A DNA stretch of 64,000 nucleotides from a bacterium (GTDB taxonomy: Bacteria > UBP6 > UBA1177). The DNA lies in NCBI GenBank assembly GCA_017405875.1, contig JAFQZM010000040.1:35660-99659 (forward strand), in the 5' to 3' direction. The notes beneath the pieces were generated by a model. It did no database searches. It saw nothing but the letters and a program-made list of their open reading frames with translations, and was not told the DNA's origin. A program made the translations under genes and the position numbers. This document shows, piece after piece, positions 36,254 to 43,898 of the stretch (position 1 is the stretch's first letter; each line of letters begins with the position of its first letter).

Positions 36254-36324
36254 ATTTATCGTTGTGTTCTGTAATGAAGTGCAAAAACGAACAAAAAAAC
36301 TTGCAAAAATTTCCTGAAAATTTA

Positions 36325-36352
36325 TTGACGCCGCAAAACTTAATTGTAAAAT
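36325..36352 (+). promoter_or_regulatory. Predicted promoter of the HTH-DUF3990 operon
   Basis: TTGACG (36325-36330) and TAAAAT (36347-36352) are separated by 16 bases. The -10 box lies inside a long palindrome, so repressor binding there would block transcription. The ATG follows at 36385. Confidence 0.65.
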
Positions 36353-36369
36353 ACTTTACAAACAAGTTT
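36336..36369. promoter_or_regulatory. Long palindromic operator-like element, copy 1
   Basis: A nested palindrome: outer arms AAACTT/AAGTTT and inner arms TGTAAA (36345-36350)/TTTACA (36355-36360) around ATAC. It covers the -10 box of the HTH-DUF3990 gene. A second copy with 29 of 34 identical bases is at 37716-37749. It is a likely binding site of the encoded HTH protein. Confidence 0.6.
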
Positions 36370-36384
36370 TTTGAGCGGTCGAAA

Positions 36385-37245
36385 ATGGATGGTTTCAGAA
36401 CGGCAGATGATATAGCGGCGGTAAAAGAGCTGCTCGGGATCTCATCGGATGAATTTGCGAAAAAAATGGGTGTTTCCCGCGTTACTTTAAGTAACTGGCT
36501 CTCGGGAAAGAGCGAAATCAGCGAAATCAACACAACGGCTTTTTACGATTTTGCCTTTAATGCCGGAATACGCTTGAACAAAATCAAAGAACAGCTCTAC
36601 AAGGAAGAGCTTTCCGAAAAGGGGCACACCGCTTTGTTCCACGGCTCGAAAAACGGGATAGAGGGAAAGATCGAACTTGCAAAATCAAAGAAAAGCAACG
36701 ATTTCGGGGCCGGTTTTTATTGCGGGGAAAGCCTTGAACAGTCGGCGATGTTCGTATCGGGATTCCCTGCTTCCTCTCTTTACATTTTTGATTTCGACAC
36801 AAAAGGCTTGAAGCGGCGTGTTTTCGGTGTGTCGAACGAATGGATGCTCGTTATCGCCTACTTCAGAAACAGACTCGGAGCTTTCGCTTCTTCAAAAATA
36901 ATAAAATCCCTGCTTGATTCGATCCGTAATGCCGACTACATCGTGGCGCCGATTGCGGACAACCGGATGTTTGAAATAATCGACAGTTTCATAGACGGCG
37001 AGATAACGGATCAGCAGTGTAAGCACTCGCTTTCAGCCACCAATTTGGGAAATCAGTATGTTCTTGTTTCGGAAAAAGCCTTAAAACAGCTCACTTTTCT
37101 GGAAAAATGTTTCCTTGCACAGCCTGAAAAGGAGTTTTATCTCGATTCAAGAAAAGAATCGGTCGCTGTAAACCTCGATAAAGTCAGGATGGCGCGCAGA
37201 CAGTACCGCGGAAAAGGGAAATATATAGAGGAGCTTTTAAAATGA
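36385..37245 (+). CDS. HTH domain fused to DUF3990 (ADP-ribosyltransferase-like) domain
   Basis: I chose the ATG at 36385; the frame is open upstream through the promoter. Residues about 5-50 form an XRE-type helix-turn-helix (AAVKELLGISSDEFAKKMGVSRVTLSNWLSGK). From about residue 80 a DUF3990 domain follows, with FHGSKNGI (His86), DFGAGFYCGESLEQSAMF (Tyr112) and NQYVLVSEKAL (Gln224, Glu230). This order resembles the H-Y-E/Q core of ADP-ribosyltransferase folds, so it may modify a target with ADP-ribose from NAD. The DNA-binding part would regulate the operon's own promoter. The stop overlaps the next start by 4 bases. A toxin-antitoxin or defence role is inferred. Confidence 0.8.
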   Translation: MDGFRTADDIAAVKELLGISSDEFAKKMGVSRVTLSNWLSGKSEISEINTTAFYDFAFNAGIRLNKIKEQLYKEELSEKGHTALFHGSKNGIEGKIELAKSKKSNDFGAGFYCGESLEQSAMFVSGFPASSLYIFDFDTKGLKRRVFGVSNEWMLVIAYFRNRLGAFASSKIIKSLLDSIRNADYIVAPIADNRMFEIIDSFIDGEITDQQCKHSLSATNLGNQYVLVSEKALKQLTFLEKCFLAQPEKEFYLDSRKESVAVNLDKVRMARRQYRGKGKYIEELLK

Positions 37246-37775
37246 GGGGTTTTGACGAATACGGGCTTGCAATGTGCCGTTATCAGGGCGAACTTTTTGC
37301 GGAATCTTTGAAGTATGCGGCGTGCAGCACGCCCGTCTTTCTGCGCAGATTCATGTATTCGCAGACTGCGGCAAGAATGGACGGAAACGGTTTTATGTTT
37401 GAATCGCTCTCTGTGGAGGATGCCATTGCTGAGATCGAAACGGAATTCGGTCAAAGCGGATACGGAAAGATCAGATACGGCAGAGAAGAGCTTTATTGGA
37501 TCGGCTATATTTACCGTTACTGGGCATATACAGAAGAAACAAGCAGCAGAAGCATCTACAAACTGGTAAAGCCTGACGAACTGCGGCAGCTTTATGTCCC
37601 ATACCATTCTCTTGACCCCGCTGCTGTGGTCGAGAGAATCAAGGAAGCCAAAGGGCTTGAAGAACAAAACCTGATCAAAAGGGGAGTCGAAATACTGAAA
37701 CGGATAAGATACGATAAACTTAAGTGTAAAGAACTTTACGGACAAGTTTGCGAACCAAACGATAAATACAAATGA
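37242..37775 (+). CDS. Unknown protein paired with the HTH-DUF3990 gene
   Basis: The start overlaps the previous stop (ATGA), so the two proteins are made together. The product (177 aa) has no signal peptide or membrane segment. Its sequence looks like a compact alpha/beta protein with an ordered core: CSTPVFLRRFMYSQ, AIAEIETEFGQSGYGKIRYG, ELYWIGYIYRYWAYTEE and LRQLYVPYHSLDP. I believe similar proteins exist beside ADP-ribosyltransferase-like genes in other bacteria, but I cannot name a family. It may be the antitoxin or a co-factor of the DUF3990 protein. The end of the gene contains the second copy of the operon's palindrome. Confidence 0.75.
   Translation: MRGFDEYGLAMCRYQGELFAESLKYAACSTPVFLRRFMYSQTAARMDGNGFMFESLSVEDAIAEIETEFGQSGYGKIRYGREELYWIGYIYRYWAYTEETSSRSIYKLVKPDELRQLYVPYHSLDPAAVVERIKEAKGLEEQNLIKRGVEILKRIRYDKLKCKELYGQVCEPNDKYK
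37716..37749. repeat. Long palindromic element, copy 2
   Basis: This copy lies in the last codons of the partner gene: AAACTT at one end, TGTAAA (37725-37730) and TTTAC in the centre, AAGTTT at the other end. It matches copy 1 at 29 of 34 positions. Its place inside a coding region, at the other end of the operon, suggests module boundaries or a second regulator site. Confidence 0.6.
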
Positions 37776-37807
37776 AAAGCTTAATAATTTCAATGTTCTT
37801 GCGGTGA
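37772..37807 (+). pseudogene. Eleven-codon remnant of a signal-peptide start
   Basis: An ATG overlapping the previous stop opens a frame that codes for MKSLIISMFLR and then stops. The bases CTTAATAATTTCAAT are nearly repeated at 38466 and 39762, where they code for the N-terminal signal parts (ENLIISILLLL and RNLIILEVLL) of the next lipoprotein and exported genes. It looks like the decayed start of a similar exported gene, or a small coupling leader. Confidence 0.4.
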
Positions 37808-37811
37808 TAAA

Positions 37812-38468
37812 ATGAATGCACTGAATCGTTTCGGCTGGTTTATGTGTTCGATATGCATATTTTTTCTTGTGGAAGTAATAGGCAAAAATTATATTGACGG
37901 CTATCAACTTGTCCTGTTTAGGATTGTGGCGAATTACTATGAAATGCTTCCGTATTTTGTTTTTCTGGCAGCGATGATTGATCTGTTATTTTCGGAATTT
38001 AAACTCTCCCGCTTTTTTTCTTTCTATCCGGAGTCTTTTTTTGACAGAAACTGGTATCTCTTCATTCAATCGGCGTTTATGCTCTATATTTTTAAAGAAC
38101 ACTGGCAAGTGATTGTGTTTATTTATGTTGTTCTGCTGATGGTGAATGATGTTTTCAGAAGATGGCGCACGAAAAAACAGATGATTGTGATAGAAAATCT
38201 GAAAAAACTTTCATTTTATCCTGATTTTGATGCGACAAAGTTCAAATTCAAGCATTATCAGAAAAACTTTTTTTTAAGAAGCTGGCCTATGTTTATTGTC
38301 CCGTGGGCACTGATTGTTGTTATAAATTCTGTTTTAAGAGGCTTTCTTTTTCTTGGAATGACTATCGCTTTTCTTATTTTTGAAGTTATTAACCTGAGCA
38401 ATGCAATAAAAGAGATTGAGAAAGTTGTGAATACGGAAAATATGATATGGATTTTTTTGAAAACCTAA
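37812..38468 (+). CDS. Membrane protein of unknown function
   Basis: The product (218 aa) has about five or six hydrophobic segments, for example FGWFMCSICIFFLVEVIG, LPYFVFLAAMIDLLF, FIQSAFMLYIF, VIVFIYVVLLMV and two near the C-terminus, with a charged cytoplasmic loop (RRWRTKKQM...KFKFKHYQK) in the middle. I recognise no family. Base composition is AT-rich compared with core genes around it, which suggests horizontal origin. It overlaps the start of the next lipoprotein gene by 22 bases and belongs to a tightly packed gene string. Confidence 0.65.
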   Translation: MNALNRFGWFMCSICIFFLVEVIGKNYIDGYQLVLFRIVANYYEMLPYFVFLAAMIDLLFSEFKLSRFFSFYPESFFDRNWYLFIQSAFMLYIFKEHWQVIVFIYVVLLMVNDVFRRWRTKKQMIVIENLKKLSFYPDFDATKFKFKHYQKNFFLRSWPMFIVPWALIVVINSVLRGFLFLGMTIAFLIFEVINLSNAIKEIEKVVNTENMIWIFLKT

Positions 38469-39757
38469 TAATTTCAATACTTTTGTTGCTTGTTGCCGCC
38501 TGTGCATCTGTTCCGTCCGGCACAAAAACTGAATCTCCGAAAGCCCGCTTCGTTTTTCTCCACAAAAACGGTCTTTATGGTCTGCTTGATGAAAACGGGA
38601 ACGAGCTGGTTCCTGCTGAATACCTCCACATCGACAAGGTGAGAGACGGCATGATCCCCGCTTATACGAAAGAAAAAGTGTTCGTTTTTCTCGATGAAAG
38701 CGGAAAAAAGATAAAAGATGTCAGTTTTTACGATATCAATCCTCTTTATACACAAGATTTACTCGGTGTCGCCGATGTTAAAACCAGGAAATGGGGATTT
38801 GTTGATAAAAATCTGAATTATGTCATAGAGCCTCAATTTGACGCAATCAGTAATTTCGAAGACGGAATAACTATCGCGAAACAAGGTGAATTATGGGGGA
38901 TAATAAACAAAAGCGGAAAATATATTCTTGAGCCTCAGTTTAAGGATGATGAACTGGAAAGTTACAATCAGGGAACATTTATTGTTTCAAAGGGCGGTAA
39001 AATCAGGCTTATTGATACAAAAAAGGCTAAAATTTTGGATGCAGAATATGATGAATTTTACGGAATGACAGGGGGCAAAGCCGTTGTCCGAAAAGATTCT
39101 TCAATTTATCTCAACTCATGGGAAAACAAAGAGGTTTTTCTTATGAAAAAGCCGAGCAGAATACTTTACGATATGTATAGAGGAAATGTTCTTGGAAAAA
39201 CCCGTTTTTATCTTAATTACAGAGAAGACGGCGAAAAGGATGAGCATTTTGCCGTTTTTGATTCTTCGACCGGCGAAAAAATCTGTGATAAAATTATGAA
39301 CCATAGTGATGAAATGGATGAAAACTGCAATGTAAAAGAAAAACCGTATTACGATGAAAAAGCGGTCGAAGAAAACGAACAAAAAAAATACGGCAAATAT
39401 GAAGAGGTCAGACACAGTGTGTACGATATTTCGACATCGTTCAAGCAGAACGGAAAATGGGGATTCCTTGATGATGATGGAAATGTGGTGATTCCGGCGG
39501 AATATGACAGTGTGAGCCCGTTTTATTTTGACGCGGCATACGCAAGGCAAGGCGACCGTCGTTTTATAATTGACAGAAGCGGTAGAAAAATAGTTGAAAT
39601 AAAGCCGGAATGGGAAGGTGTTGACGAACTTCGCTATACCATTTTGGAATACTACACATGGGGGCTTTCAGGTTACTGTTTCTCCGACAGAAGCGAATAC
39701 TGGTATGGAAGGGAAAGAGTGGAAAAAACATTGAAAAGGAATAAACCTAAGGAATGA
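38447..39757 (+). CDS. WG-repeat lipoprotein
   Basis: The start lies inside the end of the membrane protein gene. A short signal peptide ends in the lipobox LVAAC (Cys19). The rest consists of WG-type beta repeats: GLYGLLDENGNELVPAEY, RKWGFVDKNLNYVIEPQF, ELWGIINKSGKYILEPQF and, after an acidic insert, GKWGFLDDDGNVVIPAEY. Each repeat is about 35 residues with the motif [KW]WG..D..G..[IV].P.[FY]. WG-repeat proteins are often exported and thought to bind other proteins. The stop overlaps the start of the next gene (ATGA). Confidence 0.85.
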   Translation: MDFFENLIISILLLLVAACASVPSGTKTESPKARFVFLHKNGLYGLLDENGNELVPAEYLHIDKVRDGMIPAYTKEKVFVFLDESGKKIKDVSFYDINPLYTQDLLGVADVKTRKWGFVDKNLNYVIEPQFDAISNFEDGITIAKQGELWGIINKSGKYILEPQFKDDELESYNQGTFIVSKGGKIRLIDTKKAKILDAEYDEFYGMTGGKAVVRKDSSIYLNSWENKEVFLMKKPSRILYDMYRGNVLGKTRFYLNYREDGEKDEHFAVFDSSTGEKICDKIMNHSDEMDENCNVKEKPYYDEKAVEENEQKKYGKYEEVRHSVYDISTSFKQNGKWGFLDDDGNVVIPAEYDSVSPFYFDAAYARQGDRRFIIDRSGRKIVEIKPEWEGVDELRYTILEYYTWGLSGYCFSDRSEYWYGRERVEKTLKRNKPKE

Positions 39758-42552
39758 GAAACTTAATAATTTTAGAAGTTTTATTGTTTTTTTCTCTCTT
39801 TGTTTTTGCCGAAGAGACGGTCACTTTTTCAAAGTATGAGACTGAGCACCAGATCCTTTATTTTTCATCGAATCTTGATCCGTCGGTCATTGACAGGCTG
39901 ATTGCCGATGCCGAGCGTTCCGAAGAGTTCATAAAAGCGCTTTACGGCTGGACTCCGAAAAAAAAGATCGTCGTGGTTTACGACAGAGAGACCGACACGG
40001 CAAACGGCTGGTCGAATGCGTTTATGAAAAATTCAATATTTCTCTATATTTATCCGCCTGACAGGTATTCGACTCTTTCAAGTTACAAAAACTGGGAATT
40101 CGGTCTGCATGTCCACGAATACACCCATTCGACGCAGATCGGGCAGGCACGCGGATTTCCGAGAGTGATGAACCTGATTTTCGGTGATTTTTACTTCATC
40201 GGCGGAACGGTGCCGACCTGGATGATCGAAGGTGCGGCGGTTTACAGCGAAAGCGTTTCGGAAGGTAAGGGGAGGCTCAACAGTTCGCTTTACAAAAAGT
40301 ATCTATACTCCTTTTTCGATGCGGGGACCGAGCTGAAACTGGGCGAGCTTTCAGGTGTCACCGACCACTGGCTCGGCGGCAATCTGCCTTATCTTTACGG
40401 CACTTTTTTCTATGCATATCTCATCGAGCATGTCGGTGCGGACGGGATGAAAAGGTTTTTCGAGGAGCTGAGCGACGACTTTTTTCCGTTTCTTATGACA
40501 CGCGCCGGAAAAATGGCTTTTCATAAGTCTATCTACGGCATGTACAAGGATTTTTTAAGAGAAAACCGCGAAAAAGTTCAGAGCGGAAAAAGCGCGAAAC
40601 CCTGGACTGAAAAGCGCTTTTCAAGAGTTTACGCCGATATTTCGGGAGACGGTTACAAATTTTTTGCAGCAAATCCGTCCGAAAGGGCACTTTTCAGCTA
40701 TGACGGAAAAAAGATCAATAAAATCAGTATGATGAGCTCGATAGATTCGTTTGCCGAAAAAGGGGGAAAAGTTATTTTCACCCAGACCGTGAAAAACGGC
40801 GGAAGATTAGACCGCTCCGAACTTTTTTTGAAAGAAAAAAATTCCGCGGTGAAAAAACTGACTGAAAACGGAAGTGTCCTCGAAGTTTTTTTCGGGAAAA
40901 ACGATGACATATTTTTCACTTCTTTCAGAGACGGAATCAACCGCATAACGCGAATCGATATGAGCGGCAAAGTGCTGAAAGAATGGGAGTTTCCCGCGAT
41001 AGATTCGATATACAGCCTCTCTTTTTCAGAAAACGGAAAAGTCATCGCCTTCACCGGAAACAGGTTCGAAAGCGAAAAAAACATATTTTTATTCGATACT
41101 GAAAGCGAAGAACTTCGCGAAATAGAAATAAGCGGCGAGCAGTACAGCGTTTACTTTGAAAACGAGAAAACTCTTGTTTTTTCAAGCGAAAATGATGAAA
41201 ACATCGTTCCGTTACGCCTCGATCTCGGCACAAACGAGGTCGTCAAGCTCTGCGAACCGCCGTATCCTGCGCTTTTTCCGAAAGTTCAGGATAAAAAAGT
41301 CTACTACCTCACGTTCGACAACGACGGTTACTATCCCGATTCCTGCGACATGAAAACGAACGGCCAAAAGCTTTCTCCGGCAGTCGTGAAAGTGATCGAA
41401 AAAGGAGAAAAGGCAAAACTTCAGCACGAACTCACGAAGGCAAAAGGCTATGAAGGAATGTTACCAGCCCTCTGGTTTCCGCAGTTTGACACCAACTTCG
41501 ACATCTGGCTTGTAGGTGCTACCGTGATGGGAAAATCGAACGATCAGATGCGATCCTACGACATAACCTACACCAAAACTTTCGGCGGAAGCGGCAGACA
41601 CTACGTCCTTTTGAATTACTACGACGAAGCGGTTCTGCCTTCGTTCCGCGCTTTTTTCACCTATTCAAATCAGGCTGAAAACATTGACGATCCCGATATT
41701 TCGCGCATTCTGACGAACCGTTTCATGGCGGGAGTTTCTTCAACGGGAGTTTTCACTCATCCTGCCTCGGGCGCATTTTCGGATGTCGTTTCAGTTGGTC
41801 ATTCTTTAGGTTGGAGTCTGGGGCTCGGCGGAGTCGCGATGGATGTGAAAGAGCCTGATCAGCCGCAGCAGACAAAGGCGAAGGATGAAGACGACGTCAT
41901 TTTGAGTTTCGGTCTGAACTACGGATTTAACTTGAGTTTCAATTCGTCGAGCCGCTTTTTAAGCGAGCCGATGAACAATTTTTCAATTTCTGCTCCCGTT
42001 GTTTTTTCAAAACTTTTTCTCACAGAGCAGGAAGAACTTGTTTTCGCGCCGGAGATAACTTTAAGTTTTCTTCTTTCGGAAAGCGGGAAAGTGGGGTTTG
42101 TCACGAAAAATTCGTTTTATATAGACTTGTTTTCAGATGACGAATTTGCGGTGACGGGTGCTGAAGAAGACTTCAAAATAACCAGCTTCAACAATTTTAT
42201 CGGCAGAAATTCATATTCGCTGCTCCTTCGCGGTTTCAATTCGGCGACGGCGGAAGGTCATCACGCCTTTTTGTCAAGTAACGAACTTGTTTTTCACATC
42301 GTTTCGCTTGAAAGCAATCTCGGCGCGTTCCCGCTGATGTTCAGGAATATTCAGGGAGCGGTTTTCTTTGATGCCGGGAGTGTTTCGGACGATCCGAACA
42401 TGTTTGACAACAAGTTTTCTTTAGGAACGGGCTTTGAGATCAGGCTGCTGACTTACATCGTCTACCGCGCTCCGCTGATGTGGATTTTCGGAACGGGCTA
42501 TGGACTCACCGACAAACACGATGTCAGTTTCTATTTTAATGTGGGAATGTGA
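39754..42552 (+). CDS. Exported metalloprotease-like protein with propeller and outer-membrane barrel regions
   Basis: A signal peptide (MRNLIILEVLLFFSLFVFAE) is followed by a gluzincin-type zinc motif, His121-Glu-Tyr-Thr-His125, and a downstream Glu159 in WMIEGAAVYSE, which together fit an active-site set. Residues about 285-530 have repeated blades (DISGDGYKF, LSFSENGKVIAFTG, ENEKTLVFSSEN), recalling TolB-type beta-propellers. From about 590 the sequence has alternating strands rich in Gly, Ser and Phe and ends in a strand with YFNVGM, as in outer-membrane barrels. The layout fits a protease anchored in the outer membrane. It overlaps the WG-repeat gene by 4 bases. Confidence 0.8.
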   Translation: MRNLIILEVLLFFSLFVFAEETVTFSKYETEHQILYFSSNLDPSVIDRLIADAERSEEFIKALYGWTPKKKIVVVYDRETDTANGWSNAFMKNSIFLYIYPPDRYSTLSSYKNWEFGLHVHEYTHSTQIGQARGFPRVMNLIFGDFYFIGGTVPTWMIEGAAVYSESVSEGKGRLNSSLYKKYLYSFFDAGTELKLGELSGVTDHWLGGNLPYLYGTFFYAYLIEHVGADGMKRFFEELSDDFFPFLMTRAGKMAFHKSIYGMYKDFLRENREKVQSGKSAKPWTEKRFSRVYADISGDGYKFFAANPSERALFSYDGKKINKISMMSSIDSFAEKGGKVIFTQTVKNGGRLDRSELFLKEKNSAVKKLTENGSVLEVFFGKNDDIFFTSFRDGINRITRIDMSGKVLKEWEFPAIDSIYSLSFSENGKVIAFTGNRFESEKNIFLFDTESEELREIEISGEQYSVYFENEKTLVFSSENDENIVPLRLDLGTNEVVKLCEPPYPALFPKVQDKKVYYLTFDNDGYYPDSCDMKTNGQKLSPAVVKVIEKGEKAKLQHELTKAKGYEGMLPALWFPQFDTNFDIWLVGATVMGKSNDQMRSYDITYTKTFGGSGRHYVLLNYYDEAVLPSFRAFFTYSNQAENIDDPDISRILTNRFMAGVSSTGVFTHPASGAFSDVVSVGHSLGWSLGLGGVAMDVKEPDQPQQTKAKDEDDVILSFGLNYGFNLSFNSSSRFLSEPMNNFSISAPVVFSKLFLTEQEELVFAPEITLSFLLSESGKVGFVTKNSFYIDLFSDDEFAVTGAEEDFKITSFNNFIGRNSYSLLLRGFNSATAEGHHAFLSSNELVFHIVSLESNLGAFPLMFRNIQGAVFFDAGSVSDDPNMFDNKFSLGTGFEIRLLTYIVYRAPLMWIFGTGYGLTDKHDVSFYFNVGM

Positions 42553-42557
42553 GACAT

Positions 42558-42620
42558 GGCGCCGCCACTAAGGTCCTTAGGGTCATTAAGGTCCTTAAAG
42601 TCCTTAAGGTCTGCGGCGCC
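42558..42620 (+). terminator. Terminator-like hairpin carrying a tandem repeat
   Basis: GGCGCCGC (42558-42565) and GCGGCGCC (42613-42620) form a perfect 8-bp stem followed by TTTATTTTAT. The loop is filled by a 9-bp tandem repeat that is itself partly self-complementary. It ends the metalloprotease transcription unit. Confidence 0.65.
42570..42610. repeat. Tandem repeat of a 9-bp unit (AAGGTCCTT)
   Basis: About 4.6 copies of AAGGTCCTT are present: AAGGTCCTT, AGGGTCATT, AAGGTCCTT, AAAGTCCTT and AAGGTC. TAAGG and CCTTA within it can pair. The copy number is probably variable. Confidence 0.75.
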
Positions 42621-42653
42621 TTTATTTTATCTGTATTATTTTTTTAATTCTGC

Positions 42654-42659
42654 TATAAT
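42654..42659 (+). promoter_or_regulatory. Predicted -10 box of the CAP lipoprotein gene
   Basis: A perfect TATAAT lies 26 bases before the ATG at 42686, just after the terminator hairpin. The -35 region is AT-rich and not well defined. Confidence 0.5.
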
Positions 42660-42685
42660 AGTGCGTTTTTTTGGTGGAGGAGTGC

Positions 42686-43897
42686 ATGAAGAAAGTATTT
42701 TTTGCGACTTTTTTTGTTTTAGTTTTCTTCGCGGCATGCAGCAATAATAATAAAGAGAATATTTACGGCGGTTTTGATGATGTGGACGAAGAACCTTACG
42801 AAACAGCGGATGAAGACCACGAGAAGATAGAACGTCCTGACGAAGCTCCGATGCCCGGCGGCGGTGGCAACAACAATTCAAACGACTCGAGCGAATCGAA
42901 AGACGATGATGCCGCAAACGATGAAGATTCAGAGCCGGAAAACGATGATGACGGAAACGAAACTCCGGTTTCAGATGATGATAACGGTGAAAATCCCGAT
43001 GAAAATCAGGAAAAACCTGATGAAAACCAGGTGGAAGACGGGATTTATGCGCTTGAACCCAATGTTGCAAAGTGCACTTCCGGAATTCCGTCAGACAGTG
43101 AAAAGCTGAAAGTTCTGAACAGAATCAACTATCTCCGTGCGATACACAAGCTGAAACCTGTTCAATACAGTGACGCTTATGATGAAATGACGGGCGAGTG
43201 TGCTCTAGTTATAGCGGCAAACAAACAGCTCAGCCACACGCCGGAGAAGTCATGGAAATGCTGGTCTCAGGTGGCTTACGACGGTTGTTATTCGAGCAAT
43301 ATAAGTCTGGCCACGGCAACGAATTACGATCTTTCTGCAACAGACAGTGCGGAAATAGTTGACGGTTTCATGACCGAAGAAAACGAAGTTCCGCCGACAA
43401 CGCTCGGACACAGACGGTGGCTTATTGATCCGTGGCTTGCAACAATTGCGTTTGGACGTGCAGACTACTCCGACGGTGCGGGACATTTTGTTCTCGGTTC
43501 GGCGATAAGAGTGATAAACAGAGACGATGCGAACGATCAGCAGGATATTTCCGATTCGAATCTCGAATTTGTCGCATATCCTTTTGAGAACTATCCGGCT
43601 GAGCTCTACAACGACAATGTTATGATGTCGTTCACCGTGATAAGTGACAAAAACAGCAAAATCCACAACGGAACAAACATCAATTTTGCAACTGCTACGA
43701 TTGCGATAATCGACCCGAACAATAAAACCATGAAAGTGAAAAATATCGATTACGACACAGACGGTTACGGTGTTCCCAACAATCTGCGCTGGTATGCCGA
43801 AGGAATCAAGCCGAACGTGAAGTATAACGTTACGGTTTCCAACATTATGATCAATAACAATTCTGAATTTTATCAATATTGGTTTGAGTTGAAGTAA
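42686..43897 (+). CDS. Lipoprotein with CAP (SCP/PR-1) domain
   Basis: GGAGGAG precedes the ATG. The lipobox is FFAAC (Cys17), followed by Asn-rich and then long Asp/Glu/Asn linkers to about residue 125. The C-terminal 270 residues carry a CAP-like domain: VLNRINYLRAIHKLKPV, a TGECALVIAANKQLSHTP helix with the likely zinc-site His, and GHRRWLIDPWLATIAFGRA. Bacterial CAP proteins bind metals or lipids at the surface; their exact role varies. The domain is intact and probably surface-exposed. The following gene starts 1 base after its stop. Confidence 0.87.
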   Translation: MKKVFFATFFVLVFFAACSNNNKENIYGGFDDVDEEPYETADEDHEKIERPDEAPMPGGGGNNNSNDSSESKDDDAANDEDSEPENDDDGNETPVSDDDNGENPDENQEKPDENQVEDGIYALEPNVAKCTSGIPSDSEKLKVLNRINYLRAIHKLKPVQYSDAYDEMTGECALVIAANKQLSHTPEKSWKCWSQVAYDGCYSSNISLATATNYDLSATDSAEIVDGFMTEENEVPPTTLGHRRWLIDPWLATIAFGRADYSDGAGHFVLGSAIRVINRDDANDQQDISDSNLEFVAYPFENYPAELYNDNVMMSFTVISDKNSKIHNGTNINFATATIAIIDPNNKTMKVKNIDYDTDGYGVPNNLRWYAEGIKPNVKYNVTVSNIMINNNSEFYQYWFELK

Positions 43898-43898
43898 A

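Noticed and set aside
42570..42610. Possible CRISPR-like array
   Set aside because: The unit is only 9 bases, has no spacers and no cas genes are near.
42556..42747. 63-codon frame starting MAPPLRSLGSLRSLKSLRS
   Set aside because: Its sequence comes from the 9-bp tandem repeat and terminator hairpin, and it overlaps the start of the CAP lipoprotein gene.
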